Shown here: positions 16,584 through 23,751 of the stretch, one piece after another
How the letters are laid out: every line of letters starts with the position of its first letter
Position numbering within the stretch: position 1 is the first letter of the stretch
Source: Akkermansia sp.
Lineage (GTDB): Bacteria; Verrucomicrobiota; Verrucomicrobiia; Verrucomicrobiales; Akkermansiaceae
DNA: 64,000 nt
Reading direction: 5' to 3'
Assembly: GCA_022787425.1 (NCBI GenBank)
Contig: JALFWB010000031.1
Span: forward strand, 204,034-268,033
The notes under the pieces: generated by a model
What the model saw: only the letters and a program-made list of their open reading frames with translations
The model's database searches: none
What the model was told of the DNA's origin: nothing
Position numbers and translations under genes: made by a program

Positions 16584-17405
16584 TTATTTTGCTTCCGAGG
16601 GAAAATGTGGCTCTATATTCAGGAAAGTAATCTCCGGGCGGCAGAATGTACGGAGGGGGAGGATGCTGGTGCCGAGGCCGCGGGTGGTGTAAATGGGCAG
16701 GCCGTTGTAGCGGTGGAGGCCGCGGGTGAGGACGGGTGGGGTGATGGAGTCCGGGAGCTTGATGGCCTTGCCGCCGGGCAGGCAGAGTTGGCCGCCGTGG
16801 GTGTGCCCGCAGACAGCCAGGAAGGCCCCGCTCGGGGCGAAGAGGGCACCGTAGGGGGTGTGACTCAGGAAAAGGAGCGGCGTACCGGGACGTTTCTCCG
16901 CAATAGGGCCGGTGGTGGGGAAGGTGTACATGCAGCGGACACCGGCCACATCTAACTCCGCGCCACCCGGGCGGATCGTGATGCGCCTCCCTTCCGCCAA
17001 GGGGATGCCGAGCCGGGCGAACATCGCTCGCGCCTCGGCCTCGCCGTAATAGTAATCGTGGTTACCCAGCACCGCCACGCAGGGCAGGCTTGTCAGCGGC
17101 CGCAGATGCTCCTCCAACTCATCAGCCGACATACTCGACTCCGCGTTGTGCCCGTTGAAATAGTCCCCCGCCAGCAAAACCGCATCCGGCTTGGCCGCCA
17201 GCACCCGGCGCACGATTTCATCCATGTAGTCCCCATCCCCCGGGCGCGCATGCAAGTCCGCCAGCAGAGCCAAGCATACCCCCCTGCCCTGCCACTCCTC
17301 ACACGGGATGGGCACATGCGTCTCCTCGATGTACTCGCGTTCCCACCACGCGTACAAGAACACCGCGAGCAGCAGCAACCCATAGATGAACCAACGCAGC
17401 CTCAT
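16584..17405 (-). CDS. membrane-anchored metallophosphoesterase (YkuE-like)
   Basis: 273 residues. An N-terminal anchor helix (about 4-20) is followed by a calcineurin-like phosphoesterase domain with the metal-binding motifs LADLHARPGD, LLAGDY, GNHDYYYG, LSHTP and CGHTHGG. The D-x-H, GD-x-x, GNHD/E and GH-x-H set is complete, so it should be active. YkuE-type relatives are membrane-bound and some act on lipid-linked substrates such as UDP-diacylglucosamine; the substrate here is unknown. Its ATG overlaps the stop codon of ribD (ATGA), so the two are translationally coupled. Confidence 0.85.
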   Translation of the reverse strand: MRLRWFIYGLLLLAVFLYAWWEREYIEETHVPIPCEEWQGRGVCLALLADLHARPGDGDYMDEIVRRVLAAKPDAVLLAGDYFNGHNAESSMSADELEEHLRPLTSLPCVAVLGNHDYYYGEAEARAMFARLGIPLAEGRRITIRPGGAELDVAGVRCMYTFPTTGPIAEKRPGTPLLFLSHTPYGALFAPSGAFLAVCGHTHGGQLCLPGGKAIKLPDSITPPVLTRGLHRYNGLPIYTTRGLGTSILPLRTFCRPEITFLNIEPHFPSEAK

Positions 17406-18430
17406 TGCAACAGCCCCTGCAAGATGATGTCACTCCCGCAATCCACCACCTGCTTGTCGACCAAGCGCAGCTCCCTCGGCAGGAAATCCCCCCCCGCCAC
17501 GGTATCGCACCCGCCGCTCACATAAGGCGTGATGTTCTGCACCCACTCCTGCACCATCCCCTGCTCCAGAAAACGCCGCAGGAGCCTCGGTCCGCACTCC
17601 AGCATCAATTGAACCACCCCATGCTCCCGATACAACCGCTCAAGCAGCTCCCCGAGCCGGACGACCCCGGAGAACACCAAGGTGCGCTCCCGGTACTCAT
17701 CCGTCAGCAGGCAGCAGTCGGCGGGTATCCCCTGCCCTGTCAGCACCACGCGCAGAGGCTGTTTCTTCTCCGGCGGGATGGGCAGGTGCGGGTTGCGTAT
17801 CGTCAAGCGCGGGTTATCCGTGCGTACGGTGTGCCCGCCGACCAAGATGGCATCACTGCGCAGGCGGAGGTCGTGCGCGTACCGCAGACTCTCCTCGTTG
17901 CTCAACCAAGCCGAGCCCCGCCGGGTCATGCTGCCGTCCAGGGTTGTGGCCAGCTTAGCGACTACCCAGGGACGCCCATGCTCCATGGCATAGGCCCAAG
18001 GACGCAGCAGAACCCCGCAGGCGACTGCTTCAAGCCCGGCATGCACCTCAACGCCCTCAGCGCGCAGAAGGGCGTCTGCGCGGCCTCTGTGACGGGCGTT
18101 CGGGTCCACGCAGGCGTAGAACACCCGGCGGATGCCTGCCTCGATGATGGCATCCGTGCAGGCCGGGGTGCGGCCTACCGTGGAGCAGGGCTCCAGCGTG
18201 ACGTAAAGGTCTGCTCCGAGCGGCGACTCCCCACGCTCCCGGGCGTCGGCCAAGGCCATACGCTCAGCGTGCGGTTTGCCGGCCTCGTGGTGGTACCCCC
18301 TGCCGATGATGCGCCCCTCTCGCACGAGAATGGCCCCGACCGGGGGATTCGGGGAGGTGGTACCGAATCCCTTGTAGCCCTCGGTCAGGGCCTCACGCAT
18401 CCATGCGGCTTGTTCAGATGTTGCTTCCAT
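17402..18430 (-). CDS. ribD: bifunctional riboflavin biosynthesis deaminase/reductase RibD
   Basis: 342 residues. The N-terminal deaminase domain (about 1-145) has the zinc site HAERMAL and EPCSTVGRTPAC; the reductase domain (about 150-340) has VVAKLATTLDG and ILVGGHTVRTDNPRL. It performs the second and third steps of riboflavin synthesis (deamination, then ribosyl side-chain reduction of the pyrimidine). Length and domain order are normal. No other rib genes are nearby, and it is coupled to the phosphoesterase gene. Its 5' end abuts the DnaA-box cluster. A weak TAGTAT box lies 5 nt before the ATG, but I see no convincing -35. Confidence 0.93.
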   Translation of the reverse strand: MEATSEQAAWMREALTEGYKGFGTTSPNPPVGAILVREGRIIGRGYHHEAGKPHAERMALADARERGESPLGADLYVTLEPCSTVGRTPACTDAIIEAGIRRVFYACVDPNARHRGRADALLRAEGVEVHAGLEAVACGVLLRPWAYAMEHGRPWVVAKLATTLDGSMTRRGSAWLSNEESLRYAHDLRLRSDAILVGGHTVRTDNPRLTIRNPHLPIPPEKKQPLRVVLTGQGIPADCCLLTDEYRERTLVFSGVVRLGELLERLYREHGVVQLMLECGPRLLRRFLEQGMVQEWVQNITPYVSGGCDTVAGGDFLPRELRLVDKQVVDCGSDIILQGLLQ

Positions 18431-18500
18431 GAAGAATACTATGGAATTTAAATTTAAAATTCATCATCATCTGCCTTGTGAATAAGTGAATAAGTCACCT

Positions 18501-18523
18501 AAGTGCTTGATTCTCAACGACTT
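18501..18523. repeat. palindrome copy in candidate oriC (1)
   Basis: AAGTGCTTGA-TTC-TCAACGACTT; the two 10-bp arms match at 9 of 10 positions. Between DnaA boxes two and three. Confidence 0.6.
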
Positions 18524-18648
18524 CGACCTTGAATATCTCGTGAATAAGATTGGTGACAAGGCAAACGGAATGTGCATAAGTCATTCATCAACAAGTTATT
18601 CACCATTTACTCACCCTCTTATTAACATATGATGTGGATAACATTGCT

Positions 18649-18672
18649 TAATCGTTGATTATCAATGACTTA
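18649..18672. repeat. palindrome copy in candidate oriC (2)
   Basis: TAATCGTTGA-TTA-TCAATGACTTA, a near-perfect copy of the same palindrome. It overlaps the last codons of the lipoprotein gene ending at 18662. Confidence 0.6.
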
Positions 18673-19279
18673 GGAAGTCAACAAAGAAATAGAACGGGGC
18701 GATGACCGGCAAGAGAGCATTGGCCGCAAGAGTCGTCGGAGCATCCACTAGAACGAGATCCGCCGTACCCAAAACAGAGCCTGCCATCGAGGGGGTGGAC
18801 GGCTTGCCCAGGTTCACGAAAACAGCCCCACTCTCCCCTGCTGCCTCGGCCCGAACGCTCCCCGCCGGCCGCACCTTACCCCGCGCCTCTTCCGACGTGT
18901 AGTAGCGCTTGAAACGCTCCATCTCGCTGACCAGATCACCGATGTGCACATAGCCATCCTTCCGCTGCATTACCGCTGCGGTGCCCTCAGAGACCGGGAT
19001 ATAGATAGGCTCCTCCGACAGAGGACCGGCTTCACTGACGATGGGCGGACGCGTGTTACCCGTGAAGGTCTCATCTCGGATGATAGGATAATCTAACTTT
19101 GTGTTGACCTCGTGCGCCTTCAGGCACCAATCATTCCCGACCCGATAGAGACGGTCGCGCTCCAGCTTACCCATCGGTGTCGTTGAGCCGATCTGCTCCA
19201 CATTCTTGTGCGTCTGCACATAGACACAGGAAGGCATCAACAGAACCCCCAGAGATAACAAGAATAGACTTCTCTTCAT
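18662..19279 (-). CDS. lipoprotein of unknown function
   Basis: 205 residues. The signal peptide ends in the lipobox LLMPSC (Cys18), so it is a predicted lipoprotein. I do not recognise the mature domain, which contains LYRVGNDWCLKAHEVNTKLDYP and ends in a hydrophobic stretch (about 180-205) with ALLPVIAPFYFFVDFLS that could contact the membrane. The start is fixed by the promoter 7 nt upstream. The 3' end runs into the candidate oriC. Confidence 0.75.
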   Translation of the reverse strand: MKRSLFLLSLGVLLMPSCVYVQTHKNVEQIGSTTPMGKLERDRLYRVGNDWCLKAHEVNTKLDYPIIRDETFTGNTRPPIVSEAGPLSEEPIYIPVSEGTAAVMQRKDGYVHIGDLVSEMERFKRYYTSEEARGKVRPAGSVRAEAAGESGAVFVNLGKPSTPSMAGSVLGTADLVLVDAPTTLAANALLPVIAPFYFFVDFLSH

Positions 19280-19286
19280 GAAACGG

Positions 19287-19315
19287 AAGCTAGCAAAAAA
19301 AAGGCGGTATGTCAA
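19287..19315 (-). promoter_or_regulatory. lipoprotein promoter overlapping a terminator
   Basis: Perfect -35 TTGACA, 17 nt, TAGCTT, ending 7 nt before the ATG at 19279. The -35 lies inside the 3' arm of the upstream gene's terminator hairpin and the spacer contains its T tract. Confidence 0.7.
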
Positions 19316-19336
19316 GAGTAACTCCTGACATACCGC
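19294..19336 (-). terminator. terminator of the TPR gene
   Basis: Perfect 11-bp stem GCGGTATGTCA / TGACATACCGC with an 11-nt loop, followed by TTTTTTT on the minus strand. Confidence 0.85.
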
Positions 19337-19372
19337 AGAAAAGCCCCCTACCCTACTTTGGGCCCTGTTTCA

Positions 19373-19388
19373 CGTTCCACGTGGAACA
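19373..19388. promoter_or_regulatory. parS-like site 1
   Basis: CGTTCCACGTGGAACA, one mismatch to the 16-bp parS form TGTTCCACGTGGAACA, with a perfect 14-bp palindrome GTTCCACGTGGAAC. A TGTTTCACGT half-site sits immediately left. It abuts the stop codon of the TPR gene. Confidence 0.7.
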
Positions 19389-20777
19389 TCAGCGCCTGCG
19401 TTTCCTCGGCTTCCTTTTTTCCGTCTTCGGCTTATTCTTAGCCTCGATTTCCTCCGGGCTGAGGTAGTAATCCTTCTCCATGGGAGCGGAACGTGTCGGA
19501 ATGAGCGGCGGCCGCAGATGGGTGGGCGGCGTGTTCAGGTCCCGGAAAAGCTCGAGAGTCTCCTTCCCTGTTCCGGGAACGACGAAGCACTGCGTGAGCG
19601 CCACAGCGAGCTTGCATGCCTGCGGACTGCGCTGCACCTCTGCATCGGGATTCACACAGAGTGCCAACTCTCGGTCGGCCTGCTTACCCTTCTCCGCCGC
19701 AGCGAGGTAGAGACGATAGGCCTCCTCGTGTTCATTGCGGGAAGCACTGCGGCGAGCACGCAGGCAATCCCCCGCCAGCTCACGGAAGAGTCGGCAGGTA
19801 TTATCCGGAATGTACTCGCCCTGCTCCTTCGGCATGGCTGCCTTGAGGGCGGCAGAGATTTCATTGATGCTCGGCGTCTCCTGTCTTCCCAGCAGCACAC
19901 GGAGCGGGAGGGTTCGTGCCTCCCAGTTTTCGTAAAAGAGCGGATGCTTTCGGATGAGCTGACGCACGGCGAGAGAATCTCGGTCCTTCCCGGCGCACCA
20001 GAGAGCGGTTGCTTTGTAGAGTAAAATACGCAGTCCCTCCCTGCCCTGTGGCTCGCAAAGAGCCAGCTCCTCCGTGAACTTCTCCGCTGCCGGGAGAAAC
20101 TCTCCCGCACGGAACAAAAGGTGGGCATGCAAATGCAGTAGGCGCGGATGCCCCGGGAATAACTCCGCTGCCTTGGCCGCCGCCGTCCGCGCCGTCTCCG
20201 TAGGAGGCTCTGCCCATTCCTCTGCCAGCGCACGCAGGAAGCACACAGGCATGGACTCCGGGTGTGCGGCGTACAAAGCATCCGCCTCGCTCAGGGCAGC
20301 CTCCTGCTGTCCGGGTGCGTAATGCTTCAGCAGGGTCATCCAGCAGCGTGCATGAAGATCGGCGCGGTATTTCGCGCAATGCGCCTCCAGCAGACGGAGC
20401 GCCTCGTCGGATTCATCATTGGTCAGCGCGAGAAAAACATTCAGGTACAGCAGCTCCATCGGTGTCGCTCGAACGCTTGGAAGAAGCGCCTCCAGAGCAC
20501 CTCGCAAAGCTCGCGATTTTTCCGTGATACCATTCTCGCGCTCCGCCAGCATGGCCGCTGCGTAGGCCACTGCACAATCCGGGTCCTCCCGAATGACTCG
20601 GTCGAACTGCTCCGCTGCTCGCTCATGGCAACCCAAGAAAAGCTCCGTCATCCCTTTGTTCAAAGCCTCGGCCGCAGCGGGGTTCGGTGTCGATGCCGTA
20701 ATAGACATCTGCTGTGCCCCCGCGAAGGAGACACAGCAGATAAGCCCGATGACCGGGAATTGTTCCATGTGGAACAT
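19389..20777 (-). CDS. exported TPR protein
   Basis: About 462 residues. A short signal peptide (FPVIGLICCVSFAGAQQ) is followed by tetratricopeptide-like helical repeats (AAEQFDRVIREDPDCAVAYAAA, AAAKAAELFPGHPRLLHLHA and others) and a very basic C-terminal tail (KPKTEKRKPRKRRR). It probably acts as a periplasmic scaffold; partner unknown. Start choice is ATG 20777 (MFHMEQ) or ATG 20768 (MEQ). Both lie in or beside parS-like site 2, whose bases encode MFHMEQ. It follows argS by about 20 nt and probably shares its transcript. Confidence 0.75.
   Translation of the reverse strand: MFHMEQFPVIGLICCVSFAGAQQMSITASTPNPAAAEALNKGMTELFLGCHERAAEQFDRVIREDPDCAVAYAAAMLAERENGITEKSRALRGALEALLPSVRATPMELLYLNVFLALTNDESDEALRLLEAHCAKYRADLHARCWMTLLKHYAPGQQEAALSEADALYAAHPESMPVCFLRALAEEWAEPPTETARTAAAKAAELFPGHPRLLHLHAHLLFRAGEFLPAAEKFTEELALCEPQGREGLRILLYKATALWCAGKDRDSLAVRQLIRKHPLFYENWEARTLPLRVLLGRQETPSINEISAALKAAMPKEQGEYIPDNTCRLFRELAGDCLRARRSASRNEHEEAYRLYLAAAEKGKQADRELALCVNPDAEVQRSPQACKLAVALTQCFVVPGTGKETLELFRDLNTPPTHLRPPLIPTRSAPMEKDYYLSPEEIEAKNKPKTEKRKPRKRRR
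20761..20776. promoter_or_regulatory. parS-like site 2
   Basis: TGTTCCATGTGGAACA, one mismatch at the centre (TG for CG) to TGTTCCACGTGGAACA. It lies within the first codons of the TPR gene. Confidence 0.68.
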
Positions 20778-20797
20778 AGTCAAATTTGGTTAAGGGA

Positions 20798-22552
20798 TTA
20801 CATACGCTCGACCATTTCGATACCGAGCAAGCCCATACCTTGTTTCAGCACACGGGCGGTAAGCTCGCAGAGAATCAGACGGCTGCTGCGCACCTCGCCC
20901 TCGCTGCGAAGAACCGGGCAGGCTTCGTAGAAGCTGTGGAAGGCGCGTGCCAGGTCATAGAGGTAAGCGGCCAGAATGTTCGGGCGGCAGTCATCTAACG
21001 TAGCGGGCACGGTTTCGGAGTAGCGCACCAGCATGCGCGCCAGGTGGATTTCCGCGTCCTCGGTCAGTTGCACCTTTGCCGCCTGCGTCTCATCGGCATC
21101 GACCTTGCGGAAGATGGAACGCACACGCACATAGCTGTTCTGCAGGTAAGGCGCGGTGTCCCCGGAGAGAGACAGCATCTTATCCCAGTCGAAGATGTAG
21201 TCGCTGAGACGATTCTGGGAAAGCTCCGCGAACTTGATGGCACCGATGCCGACAGCCTTCGCGATGTGCGCCTTCTCCTCCTCCGGCAGGCTCGGGTTCT
21301 TCTCCTCAATGACTTTGGCGGCGCGAGAGACAGCCTCATCGATGACGTCCTGCAAGCTGACGGTATCCCCGGAGCGCGTTTTGAACGGCCGGCGATCCTT
21401 TCCGAGAATCGAGCCGAACGCCACATGACGGAAGTCACCGCTCACGCCGCGCATACGCTCGATGTCGAAGATCTGCTTGAAGTGCTTATCCTGGGGCGCA
21501 CCGACAACATACCAAATAGAGTCGGCATGGAAGTTCGCGATGCGATAATCCAGCGTCGCCAGGTCGGTGGTCGCATAGAGGAAACCGCCGTCCGCCTTGC
21601 GGATGATGGCAGGCACGGGCACCCAGCTTCCGTCGCGCTGCACCAGGAAGGGATCGTTCTGCGGCTTGTGGAAACCATCGGAGAAGATACAGACCGCCCC
21701 CTCACTCTCACGGGCAATACCCTTGGCCAGCAGATCCTCAACCAAGGGACCGAGCGCATCGTTGTAGGCACTCTCGCCCAGCCAGTAATCAAACTTGATG
21801 TCGAGTTGGTCGTAGATTTTCTCCAGCCCCACCTTCGTGACGGCGATGCACTTCTTCCAAATTTCTAGGTTCTCACTGTCGCCGCTCTGCAGCTTCACGA
21901 GCTCCTCCTTACAGACGGGCAGCAGGGCAGGGTCCTCTTTGCAGCGAGAGTTCACCTCCTTGTAGACCGAGAGCAGGGCCTCAATCGGATCGCTCTCCAA
22001 GTCCTCCTGCTTCAGGATGTTCTTCCACCCCCACAGAATCATACCGAACTGCGTGCCCCAGTCGCCGATGTGATTGTCCGTGATGACCCTGTGGCCCATG
22101 AAGCGCGCCAAGCGGCCCAGTGTATCACCGATGATGGTGGAGCGGATGTGACCCACGTGCATCGGCTTTGCCACATTCGGGGCAGAGAAATCGATGACCA
22201 AGGACTTAGGCTGAGCTGCCACCGGCACCCCCAAGCGATCATCCGTCAGCATGTTTTCCGCACGCTCGGCATAGTAGCTCGGCTTGATGCGGAAATTGAT
22301 GAAACCCGGACCCGCAATCTCTGCAGTCGCCACGGCGGATTCGCCCAAGGTCTCCACCACTTTGCCGGCCAGCTCACGCGGGTTCTTGCGGGCCTGCTTG
22401 GCCAGCACCATGGCTGCGTTGCTCTGGTAATCCCCGAAGCGCAGATCCTGGGATGCGGTGACACTCGGTGTAAAATTCTCCGGTAGGTCGGCACCCAGTA
22501 CACCCTTGAGTGCCGCCGCCAATTGCTCGCTCAGTATGGACGGTATCGTCAT
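20798..22552 (-). CDS. argS: arginyl-tRNA synthetase
   Basis: 584 residues, full length for a class I ArgRS. It shows the N-terminal additional domain, the HIGH-type signature SAPNVAKPMHVGHIRST (about 125-140), GDWGTQFG, the catalytic-fold segment GSILGKDRRPFKTRSGD, and the DALR anticodon-binding domain with a C-terminal GLLGIEMVERM. It charges tRNA-Arg. A perfect sigma70-type promoter lies 8 nt before the start, so the mRNA is probably leaderless. The TPR gene follows in the same direction. Confidence 0.96.
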   Translation of the reverse strand: MTIPSILSEQLAAALKGVLGADLPENFTPSVTASQDLRFGDYQSNAAMVLAKQARKNPRELAGKVVETLGESAVATAEIAGPGFINFRIKPSYYAERAENMLTDDRLGVPVAAQPKSLVIDFSAPNVAKPMHVGHIRSTIIGDTLGRLARFMGHRVITDNHIGDWGTQFGMILWGWKNILKQEDLESDPIEALLSVYKEVNSRCKEDPALLPVCKEELVKLQSGDSENLEIWKKCIAVTKVGLEKIYDQLDIKFDYWLGESAYNDALGPLVEDLLAKGIARESEGAVCIFSDGFHKPQNDPFLVQRDGSWVPVPAIIRKADGGFLYATTDLATLDYRIANFHADSIWYVVGAPQDKHFKQIFDIERMRGVSGDFRHVAFGSILGKDRRPFKTRSGDTVSLQDVIDEAVSRAAKVIEEKNPSLPEEEKAHIAKAVGIGAIKFAELSQNRLSDYIFDWDKMLSLSGDTAPYLQNSYVRVRSIFRKVDADETQAAKVQLTEDAEIHLARMLVRYSETVPATLDDCRPNILAAYLYDLARAFHSFYEACPVLRSEGEVRSSRLILCELTARVLKQGMGLLGIEMVERM

Positions 22553-22560
22553 TTGGTCAT

Positions 22561-22589
22561 TATTATACCCTGATACCCCCGTTTTGTCA
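22561..22589 (-). promoter_or_regulatory. argS promoter
   Basis: Consensus TTGACA, 17 nt, TATAAT. The -10 ends 8 nt before the ATG. Confidence 0.88.
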
Positions 22590-22612
22590 ATCCTCTGTGT
22601 GCAGAATGCCTA

Positions 22613-22628
22613 TGTTCCATGTGGAACA
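22613..22628. promoter_or_regulatory. parS-like site 3
   Basis: TGTTCCATGTGGAACA, identical to site 2, in the argS upstream region, 6 nt from the palindrome at 22634. Confidence 0.7.
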
Positions 22629-22633
22629 TTCTC

Positions 22634-22658
22634 TAAGTCGTTGAGTATCAACGACTTA
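22634..22658. repeat. palindrome copy next to parS-like site 3
   Basis: The only perfect copy: TAAGTCGTTGA-GTA-TCAACGACTTA (11-bp arms, 3-nt centre). Confidence 0.75.
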
Positions 22659-22688
22659 CAAACATTTAGACCTTTCTTCTTTTTTTGC

Positions 22689-22717
22689 TTGCCATAGGCC
22701 CCGGAATGTGGTATACC
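22689..22717 (+). promoter_or_regulatory. promoter of candidate small RNA
   Basis: TTGCCA, 17 nt, TATACC. No open reading frame starts downstream on this strand; a non-coding transcript is the simplest reading. Confidence 0.7.
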
Positions 22718-22723
22718 TATTGT

Positions 22724-22915
22724 CAGCTGCTGTGTTCGTGACTTTTATGGACTAAAGGCTCGGACCGTTGTTGTAAAACAAGGGGCTAATGTATCGGGTA
22801 AGATGTTCCGTCCCACCGAGGATACCTCAGACGACCCGAACTCTGCACCCACCAGTAAAAATCGGGGACGTAGTTCTCGCTCCATGGACGGCACAGCGGC
22901 TCTCTTTGTCGGTAG
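22724..22915 (+). ncRNA. candidate structured ncRNA, possibly 6S RNA
   Basis: About 190 nt between a clear promoter and the 3' end of the lipoprotein gene on the other strand. The ends can pair: GCTGCTGTG (22726-22734) with CACAGCGGC (22892-22900). Just inside the 5' arm is GTTCGTGAC, reminiscent of the GTTCG motif after the 6S RNA closing stem, and length fits 6S RNA (180-200 nt). I see no SRP RNA or tmRNA signatures. The identity is inferred from shape, promoter and length only. The 3' end is uncertain. Confidence 0.42.
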
Positions 22916-22926
22916 GGCAGGGGGGG

Positions 22927-23688
22927 CTAATCCTCGAAGACGCGCCGTTCCACGGAATGGAGGAAGCTCTCCTCCTCCAGCATTTTCTCCACCGAGGTAC
23001 CTTTACGCAGGGCCGTACTGCCTGCAATAAGCAGCCGCCCCATCCCGTTGGCCCACTCTTTGAGATTGGTGAGAGCCACTCCTTCAGACGTGTAGGCATC
23101 CTTCTCGTAGAAACGTGGATTACGGTGATTGTGGTCCTTGAAAGCCATCAGCAGCTTGTTGGTTCTCCCGTCGCGCGCGGTAGCCTCCACCACAATTCTG
23201 CCGGTCGTGAGATGCTCCACAATGTTACCTGTCCCCGGCACGGGACTGAAGAAACTGCCGATAGCACCCAGCCAACGCGCCGCCGAATGCTGAGGGGTGA
23301 AGGAAACGACTGCGAGCTTGATACACAGAGTAGCCCCCTGAGGTTTGGGAGTGATCGTCCATCGGCAGTTCATCTCTTTGTTAATCGTAGCCAAGGCATT
23401 CGTGATACTCTCCTGCATGTACTCTTCCATTTTCTTCTGCAACAGGGCGGCTGCCTCAGGCTCATCGGCTTGAATGCGGCTCACATCCAGCGGTGCGATG
23501 TAAACGGTACCCCGCTTAACATTGCCGTAGCGAGAGGGGTCGCCCTCCAGCCAAAAGCCGGAGGCACTCACCTTGGCAGAGCGCCGGAGCTGCACATCAT
23601 ACAGACCGGTTTCGGATTGCAGGTTAGTGCAGTGGGAAAGGAGACAGGCGGCGGCTAGGGCCGGGAGGAGTATCCGTATCGTGCGCAT
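22927..23688 (-). CDS. lipoprotein, DUF3313-like
   Basis: 253 residues with a lipobox (LLSHC, Cys20). The mature part, with VYIAPLDVSRIQADEPEAAALLQKKMEEYMQESITNAL, resembles DUF3313-type lipoproteins, which have an N-terminal strand-helix unit and a C-terminal EEESF(L)H-type helix. Function is unknown; relatives are envelope lipoproteins found singly. The start at 23688 is chosen because the signal peptide begins there and a -10 box lies 9 nt upstream. Confidence 0.72.
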   Translation of the reverse strand: MRTIRILLPALAAACLLSHCTNLQSETGLYDVQLRRSAKVSASGFWLEGDPSRYGNVKRGTVYIAPLDVSRIQADEPEAAALLQKKMEEYMQESITNALATINKEMNCRWTITPKPQGATLCIKLAVVSFTPQHSAARWLGAIGSFFSPVPGTGNIVEHLTTGRIVVEATARDGRTNKLLMAFKDHNHRNPRFYEKDAYTSEGVALTNLKEWANGMGRLLIAGSTALRKGTSVEKMLEEESFLHSVERRVFED

Positions 23689-23697
23689 AACGCCATT

Positions 23698-23726
23698 ACA
23701 ATAAAGCAAAGCGGCGCGGGATGCAA
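23698..23726 (-). promoter_or_regulatory. promoter of DUF3313-like lipoprotein gene
   Basis: TTGCAT, 17 nt, TATTGT, ending 9 nt before the ATG at 23688. Confidence 0.6.
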
Positions 23727-23751
23727 GCCCAAAATAGGGCGCGGGGTAAAA

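Larger units (their letters stand above)
18431..18680. other. candidate chromosomal replication origin (oriC)
   Basis: About 230 bp of non-coding DNA with DnaA-box-like 9-mers: TGTGAATAA (18477), AGTGAATAA (18485), CGTGAATAA (18539), TGTGCATAA (18571), TTATTCACC (18596) and TGTGGATAA (18633). The first, fourth and last match the consensus TTATNCACA on the minus strand. An AT-only stretch at 18445-18460 (GGAATTTAAATTTAAAATTC) could be the unwinding element. Two copies of the 10+3+10 palindrome lie at 18501-18523 and 18649-18672. Three parS-like sites follow within 4 kb. dnaA and dnaN are not in the window. GC skew was not computed. Confidence 0.62.

Noticed and set aside
19373..22628. LexA (SOS) boxes as an explanation of the TGTTC...GAACA palindromes
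   Set aside because: The TGTTC-type Verrucomicrobiota LexA motif, as I recall it, has a 4-nt centre; these have 6 nt and fit the 16-bp parS layout.
22724..22915. SRP RNA, tmRNA or RNase P RNA identity for the small RNA
   Set aside because: None of the conserved signature segments of these RNAs is visible on either strand; only a 6S-like outline fits.
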